In this document: in pieces, positions 31,214 to 35,334 of the stretch
How the letters are laid out: every line of letters begins with the position of its first letter
Numbering within the stretch: the stretch's first letter is position 1
NCBI GenBank assembly: GCA_023249475.1
Contig: JAHFCO010000025.1
Location: forward strand, 1 to 35,334
Reading direction: 5' to 3'
Length of the DNA: 35,334 nt
From: Bacillota bacterium
GTDB lineage: Bacteria > Bacillota_I > Bacilli_A > Erysipelotrichales > Erysipelotrichaceae
Notes under the pieces: model-generated
The model's database searches: none
What the model saw: only the letters and a program-made list of their open reading frames with translations
What the model was told of the DNA's origin: nothing
Translations under genes and position numbers: made by a program

Positions 31214-31296
31214 TGGTGCACCAGGCGGGACTTGAACCCGCACGGTTGCCCACACGCTTCTGAGACGTGCGCGTATGCCTATTCCGCCACTGGTGC
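31214..31296 (-). tRNA. tRNA-Leu (anticodon CAG)
   Basis: 83 bases in cloverleaf order: acceptor GCACCAG / CTGGTGC, D-arm with GGCGGAATAGGCATACGC, anticodon stem CACGT/GCGTG with loop CTCAGAA (anticodon CAG, codon CUG), a class II variable arm around TGTGGGCAACC, and T-arm GCGGG-TTCAAGT-CCCGC. The terminal CCA is encoded. The long variable arm and anticodon identify leucine. Confidence 0.97.
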
Positions 31297-31311
31297 GTGA
31301 CTTGCTTTACA

Positions 31312-31317
31312 ATTATA
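31312..31317 (-). promoter_or_regulatory. Extended -10 promoter of tRNA-Leu
   Basis: TGT followed by TATAAT on the minus strand lies 15 bases before the tRNA 5' end. A TTGACG is present upstream but only 8 bases away, so it cannot act as the -35. Confidence 0.5.
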
Positions 31318-31539
31318 ACAAATTCCGTCAACATTTCCATACTTTTTTAAGAAAAAAAAGGATGTCGCAAATTTTACTCCCTCTGTAAGGAGGGAATACA
31401 TATAAAGCAAGATTACAAAAGCAAACACAGCATCAAAGCAAAAGCAGAATGATAAGGAAACATCAATGTTATAGTATTTTTTTGTTCAGAAAATATAACT
31501 ATGATATATGATCCTAAAAAGTAGTTGCTGTCACATCGC
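31318..31539. other. A+T-rich spacer beside tRNA-Leu, no gene found
   Basis: This stretch is much richer in A and T than the rest of the window. It holds a perfect TCCCTC/GAGGGA inverted repeat (31378-31395), which may be a weak terminator for the gene at 31540, and several scattered AAAGCA words (31404-31446). No duplicated tRNA end is visible. Confidence 0.5.
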
Positions 31540-32664
31540 TCATAATCTAGCACAATAACTCATTAATGCGAATTTCGTTTGATCTCGCATTTCCTTACTA
31601 TGAGTTACTATGAATTTATCAATTGCTTTTACATCATTCTTAATTAAAATAAAGTTTTCAATCTCTAATTCAAAGTCTTTGGCTTGCCTGGCTTTGTTTT
31701 CTACATCAATTGATGTGATGCTTTCATCTAGCTCTACCACTGCGACAATTCCATCCTGCATAAAATTAGTTTCAAAGAAATAATCCGTGTAATATATATC
31801 GTCTGAACTATACATAGTTTCAGTAATACCAAGTTCCTCAAATAAACCACGTTTTACGCAAAAATCTAGCCTGGGTTTCGAAATAAATGAATCATAATCT
31901 GTTTGCGACATTGCTTCAGTCGCCGAAACATAAATCCAACTTCCCCCGTTTGAGTAAGCAGCATTCTGAGAACGTCGCGTTAGAATGATTTCGTTGCTAC
32001 TTTTTAATCGCACAATGATACTTACACCTATAGATGTTCTTAGAAATTTGAGTTCATTATTTAGACTGTTTAAAGAAAAAATCTGGTCAAGCGGTTTCAA
32101 AGAATCAATCGTTTCTTCGATCACCTTATGAGTAAAATGGTCGGTATTGAATAACTTAATAGTTAAAATTGGCTTTTCAACTTCATCACAGGTACGTGAG
32201 AATGAATCCACATAGCTTACTCCATATCGTGCCCCATTAAAATACAGACCATTCTTTCTTTCCAAAAATCCCTTTGCGATTTTTGTCCGGGCATGTTCCA
32301 ATGCTTCCTTGAAGATTTCTTGAGAAACGCCTTTTATGGATATTGGAAAGTCACAAACATCTTCTTGCGAAAAACTTCCGCTACTAGCAGGTAACGATGG
32401 TAGCAAATCATGGGGAAATGCTAAAAACATTTCAGTTCTTTCATCCATTTGAATGTAAATATCAGCAATCGTAAACTTAGGCTTACCAATTGCTAGTGTC
32501 AAGATAGGCGTCTCTTCCAATATGATCTTTTCTTTCAAGTTTCTCACTTTTTTCTGAACTTTTTTGTGCCTTATGCGTAGATTTACCTTCTCATAAATCG
32601 CATCAAATAACTTTTGAGCAAAATAACCAACTAGAAATGATACTACTGCGATTATAATTTCCAT
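31540..32664 (-). CDS. Membrane-anchored NUDIX-like protein, probable defence-associated
   Basis: A 374-residue protein with an N-terminal membrane helix (about 2-20), a basic linker (KVNLRIRHKKVQKKVRN), a middle region of unknown fold, and a C-terminal NUDIX-like domain (about 210-360). The box RGLFEELGI matches REUxEExGU at every conserved position except one Glu-to-Gly change; the metal-binding EE pair is kept. The layout recalls the SMODS-associated membrane-NUDIX proteins of nucleotide-signalling defence loci, but I cannot confirm the family. The DNA and codon use are far richer in A+T than both neighbours. The ATG at 32664 has AAAGGA upstream; a TTG two codons earlier is too close to it. 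No partner gene is visible. Confidence 0.55.
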   Translation of the reverse strand: MEIIIAVVSFLVGYFAQKLFDAIYEKVNLRIRHKKVQKKVRNLKEKIILEETPILTLAIGKPKFTIADIYIQMDERTEMFLAFPHDLLPSLPASSGSFSQEDVCDFPISIKGVSQEIFKEALEHARTKIAKGFLERKNGLYFNGARYGVSYVDSFSRTCDEVEKPILTIKLFNTDHFTHKVIEETIDSLKPLDQIFSLNSLNNELKFLRTSIGVSIIVRLKSSNEIILTRRSQNAAYSNGGSWIYVSATEAMSQTDYDSFISKPRLDFCVKRGLFEELGITETMYSSDDIYYTDYFFETNFMQDGIVAVVELDESITSIDVENKARQAKDFELEIENFILIKNDVKAIDKFIVTHSKEMRDQTKFALMSYCARL

Positions 32665-32670
32665 AGTCAA

Positions 32671-32811
32671 TCCTTTCTATAGAATATTTGAATACCAAAT
32701 CAATACTAGTTTTTGCTAAGATGTGGCTAATACCAAACATTTATATGTTTTTTTCAAAAGACAAATATAGTAAGCGAAACAATAAGTTACTAGGAATCCG
32801 ACCTATTAATC
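32671..32811. other. A+T-rich spacer upstream of the NUDIX-like gene
   Basis: No gene found. It contains an all-A/T hairpin (32735-32750) and no direct repeat of the other edge of the A+T-rich stretch. A promoter for the NUDIX-like gene is expected here, but I could not identify one that fits its ribosome binding site. Confidence 0.4.
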
Positions 32812-33612
32812 TTACAGGTGTAAATCGCGACGGGGGAAACGGATGAACGCCATTCCCAATCCGATCAAAATCAAGAGGAGACTCAACCCGAGATAGAGAG
32901 GATCCAGTGTCAACTTATCCAGGATGTCGGGGGAGGGGAAATACTTGAAGGGAAGGAAGGGTCTCATCCATCCGGAGTTTTCCAACATATCCATGACGAC
33001 CGTACCCAGATAGGCGAAACCCATGACGCTCAACATGATCATGGAAGACTTACGGTTGTCTCTCAGAGCGCCGGACAAGCCGAACGACAGACAGTAGAAA
33101 ACCAGCATGATAAGGATCAGTGAAATCAAGAAGAGCGTGATTTCCGATGTGATGTCTTCACTCGGGGCGACTTTCTTCACCAACACGAACGAAATCACGG
33201 CTTCGACCGCGACGAACGCCACGACATAGACCAGTCCCGCCAACAGTTTTTGACCGAGGACCGAAGCGCGGAAAATCGGTTTGACCATCAGGAACTCCGC
33301 GGTTTTGTCTCTTTCCTCTTTCGCCAAAATCCCGGCGCCCAGGATGATCGCATAGACCGCCCCCATGATCATCAGATAGAAATGGATGATCGCATAGAAG
33401 CCACCGATCGATGTCACGTCGATGTTATACATGCCGAACATCGCCAAGAAGGCCTTGGGGAGTTTGTCCATCAGATCCGTGATGTCCTGCCCGCCCGTCG
33501 CATACATCCCCGTGAATTTCCCGATGCCGCCGCCGACCATCGCAAGAATCCCGATCGACCAGAACAACAGGTATTTCCAATACATTTTCAATTCATGAAA
33601 AAACAGGTTCAT
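32812..33612 (-). CDS. ABC-2 type exporter permease (second)
   Basis: A 266-residue membrane protein with six hydrophobic segments: about 14-32, 56-80, 103-130, 138-160, 170-190 and 235-255. It contains the segment IILGAGILAKEERDKTAEFLMVKPI, the EERDKTAEFL motif being typical of ABC-2 permeases. The start at 33612 has AGGAGG 8 bases upstream; a GTG within that binding site (33621) is not used. It forms the membrane pore with the other permease 13 bases upstream. Together with the ATPase it makes a drug, lantibiotic or polyketide-type exporter; the substrate is unknown. Confidence 0.9.
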   Translation of the reverse strand: MNLFFHELKMYWKYLLFWSIGILAMVGGGIGKFTGMYATGGQDITDLMDKLPKAFLAMFGMYNIDVTSIGGFYAIIHFYLMIMGAVYAIILGAGILAKEERDKTAEFLMVKPIFRASVLGQKLLAGLVYVVAFVAVEAVISFVLVKKVAPSEDITSEITLFLISLILIMLVFYCLSFGLSGALRDNRKSSMIMLSVMGFAYLGTVVMDMLENSGWMRPFLPFKYFPSPDILDKLTLDPLYLGLSLLLILIGLGMAFIRFPRRDLHL

Positions 33613-33624
33613 AGCGTGCACCTC

Positions 33625-34419
33625 CTAGAGCGCATGGATGTCTTTACGAACGAAGATGATGAAGCTGGATCCGACAAGGAGGACGATCAAGGCCAGCGAC
33701 CACATCAAGAACACGGGTTCGAAGGACCGGGTCGAGATGATATCGAATTTATCGAAGAACTGAAACGGAGAGAAATAGCGGATCCAAGGGTCGTCGAAGA
33801 CCCCTTTCAACATATTTAAAACGAAGAAGCCGAAGACGACGGAGAGGGAGACCGGGGCGATCGAGCGCAGTTTGCGAAAGGTCGCGCCGCAGAAGATGCC
33901 GATCGATGCGAAGATCAATTGAAGGATGAACGTACTCAGGCTGACCAGAAGCAATCCGCCCATCGAATACGGTTCATTGATGACCCCTAACCCGAAAATC
34001 GTCGCAATCAACAAGACAAGGTTCGTGACGGCGAGGATCGTGAAGATGCTTGCGACCTTCATGGCGAAAACCATCGGTCGCGTCACCGGTTTGGTCAACA
34101 GGAACTCAGACGTACGGGTGCGTGTTTCGCGACCCATCGTTCCCAAGCCGACGATGATCCCTTGAAACGCAACCATCAGTTGGATATAGACTGCGATGAA
34201 GGAGTAAAACCCAAGGACCGTGAAGAATTGGTCGGGATCGAAATCCAACGCGATCAAAAGTTCCTTCGGATAATTCTGCAACATCTCGATCAAAGACGCC
34301 GAACTTTCATAGAAAATCGGGAAGATCTGAAGAAACAAAAACGCCACCAAGCACAGGACGAGCATCCAGATCAGCGTGCTTTTCAGGTTGCTTTTGATTT
34401 CGAAAGTAAAAATGTTCAT
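33625..34419 (-). CDS. ABC-2 type exporter permease (first)
   Basis: A 264-residue membrane protein with about six hydrophobic segments. The segment GLGTMGRETRTRTSEFLLTKPVTRP is the counterpart of the EERDKTAEFL motif in the other permease. Both proteins share a layout with little sequence identity beyond this region, so they are ancient paralogs. The ATG is 3 bases after the ATPase stop, with AAGGAG before it. It is the middle gene of the exporter operon. Confidence 0.9.
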   Translation of the reverse strand: MNIFTFEIKSNLKSTLIWMLVLCLVAFLFLQIFPIFYESSASLIEMLQNYPKELLIALDFDPDQFFTVLGFYSFIAVYIQLMVAFQGIIVGLGTMGRETRTRTSEFLLTKPVTRPMVFAMKVASIFTILAVTNLVLLIATIFGLGVINEPYSMGGLLLVSLSTFILQLIFASIGIFCGATFRKLRSIAPVSLSVVFGFFVLNMLKGVFDDPWIRYFSPFQFFDKFDIISTRSFEPVFLMWSLALIVLLVGSSFIIFVRKDIHAL

Positions 34420-34422
34420 GGC

Positions 34423-35301
34423 TTACTCCTTCTCGTAGTAGTGCATGAAGATCTCTTCGAGATCGGGTTCGCTCATGCTGATGCGGGATACGTCCAACAA
34501 CGAGAGTTTCTTCAACAATTCGTTGGCTTCCCCGTTGTACAGGAAAGACACTTCGCTGCCGTTGACCTTCACATTGTTCATCGACCCGTTGAAGAAGTGC
34601 TCGGGGAGCAGGGATTTCGTTTCCATATCCACTTTCAAATACGTATTTTCCTTCAATGAACTCATGGTGTCGATGCGTACGATCTTGCCGTCTTTGATGA
34701 TGGCGACCCGGTCGCAGATCTTCTGCACTTCGCTGAGGATATGCGAAGAAAACAACACGGTCGCCCCGCGTTTGTTTTCTTCCTTGAGGATTTCGAAGAA
34801 CGTTTGTTGCATCAACGGATCCAAACCCCCGGTCGGTTCATCCAGAATGATGACTTTCGGGGAATGAAGCAAGCCCTGGACGATCCCGACTTTCTTCTTG
34901 TTGCCATAGGAAAGGTCGTCGATCTTGCGGTTGAGATCCAAATCCAAACGTTTCGCCAGTTCCTTGATTTTCGCTGAACAATCCTTCCGATAAAAGGAAG
35001 CCGAATAAGCGAGCAAGTCTTTCACTTTCATATTATCGTAGTAGAAGACTTCGGATGGGAGATACCCGATTTCTTCGTGGATTTTCCGGTAGTCTTTTTG
35101 ACAATCCAAACCGAAGATCGATGCCGACCCTTGCGTCGGTTTGATCAGATCCAGAAGCAAACGGATCGTCGTCGATTTTCCCGCCCCGTTCGGACCGATG
35201 AATCCGAAAATCTCGCCTTCTTCGATGGACAGATCGACTTCCACGATGCCGCGCGATTTTCCATAATACTTTGTCAGTTTCTTTGTTTCAATGATGCCCA
35301 T
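34423..35301 (-). CDS. ABC exporter ATPase
   Basis: A 292-residue ATPase of the ABC-2 export type (BcrA/NatA-like). Walker A GPNGAGKST (36-44), signature LSYGNKKK (130-137, the usual GG appearing as YG), Walker B IILDEP (151-156) with the catalytic E155, and H187 in SSHILS are intact. The last 90 residues form the usual C-terminal extension ending in LEEIFMHYYEKE. A start 30 bases further upstream is open, but AGGAGGTTATC sits at the ATG used here. First gene of the operon; its promoter lies at or beyond the right edge. Confidence 0.95.
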   Translation of the reverse strand: MGIIETKKLTKYYGKSRGIVEVDLSIEEGEIFGFIGPNGAGKSTTIRLLLDLIKPTQGSASIFGLDCQKDYRKIHEEIGYLPSEVFYYDNMKVKDLLAYSASFYRKDCSAKIKELAKRLDLDLNRKIDDLSYGNKKKVGIVQGLLHSPKVIILDEPTGGLDPLMQQTFFEILKEENKRGATVLFSSHILSEVQKICDRVAIIKDGKIVRIDTMSSLKENTYLKVDMETKSLLPEHFFNGSMNNVKVNGSEVSFLYNGEANELLKKLSLLDVSRISMSEPDLEEIFMHYYEKE

Positions 35302-35334
35302 GATAACCTCCTGAAGGATGTAGGACCCCACACG

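Noticed and set aside
31214-31296. tRNA-Leu as an integration site for a mobile island
   Set aside because: The A+T-rich gene lies on the 5' side of the tRNA, there is no integrase, and no repeated copy of the tRNA 3' end is visible within the window.
32676-32703. Promoter TTGATT-16-TATAGA for the NUDIX-like gene
   Set aside because: The predicted start would lie downstream of the ribosome binding site used by the gene, so the arrangement does not work.
32735-32755. Hairpin AAACAT-TTAT-ATGTTT followed by T's as a terminator
   Set aside because: The stem is made almost only of A-T pairs, and no plus-strand gene precedes it. It is most likely a chance feature of A+T-rich DNA.

Overview
The window looks like a chromosomal segment of a mid-GC member of the Bacillota (Firmicutes). 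The signs are strong GGAGG-type ribosome binding sites, sigma-A promoters with 17-bp spacers, intrinsic terminators with U-tracts, a PadR/HAAS regulatory pair, WalK/WalR-like two-component systems, RpiR-regulated PTS sugar loci and a WYL regulator. TGA is used as a stop, so the genetic code is standard. I cannot assign a genus; the Erysipelotrichia/Mollicutes side of the Bacillota is a guess. I found no phage, insertion sequence, integrase or CRISPR array.

Layout. 1-649: start of a class I fumarase alpha subunit, running off the left edge, with a possible small RNA or attenuator upstream. 979-5053 (+): PadR, HAAS-domain membrane protein and a giant exported beta-propeller protein, ending in a clean terminator. 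5169-9529 (-): MsrB behind a possible structured RNA leader, a VOC protein, a PAS/HAMP histidine kinase with its response regulator, and a lipoprotein. 9622-12389 (-): an ArsR regulator and a four-domain reductase-rhodanese-TusA-DsrE protein, a sulfur-handling operon with an operator inside its promoter. 12713-14605 (-): a WYL regulator followed by a divergent DprA/SLOG protein. 14834-15553 (+): metallo-beta-lactamase-fold hydrolase. 15581-16575 (-): LURP-one-like protein and flavodoxin. 16651-18737 (-) and 18901-21228 (+): a second two-component system divergent from a membrane methyltransferase and a membrane-anchored class C beta-lactamase-like hydrolase, with 11-bp-phased repeats between them.

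21310-30133 (-) is a carbohydrate region. An RpiR regulator precedes a GH38 alpha-mannosidase, glucose-family PTS EIICB and EIIA operon. A second RpiR regulator follows, then a cellobiose/lactose-type EIIC and an alpha/beta hydrolase. The same 14-bp palindrome lies in the promoters of the second RpiR gene and of EIIC, which defines a small regulon. 30229-31296 (-): another alpha/beta hydrolase and tRNA-Leu(CAG). 31318-32811 is visibly A+T-rich and holds one gene for a membrane-anchored NUDIX-like protein, probably acquired horizontally. 32812-35301 (-) is an ABC-2 exporter operon of one ATPase and two permeases.

The candidates I consider most likely to hide something new are the membrane-NUDIX islet, the WYL/DprA-like pair, the PadR/HAAS/propeller operon, and the structured RNA before msrB.
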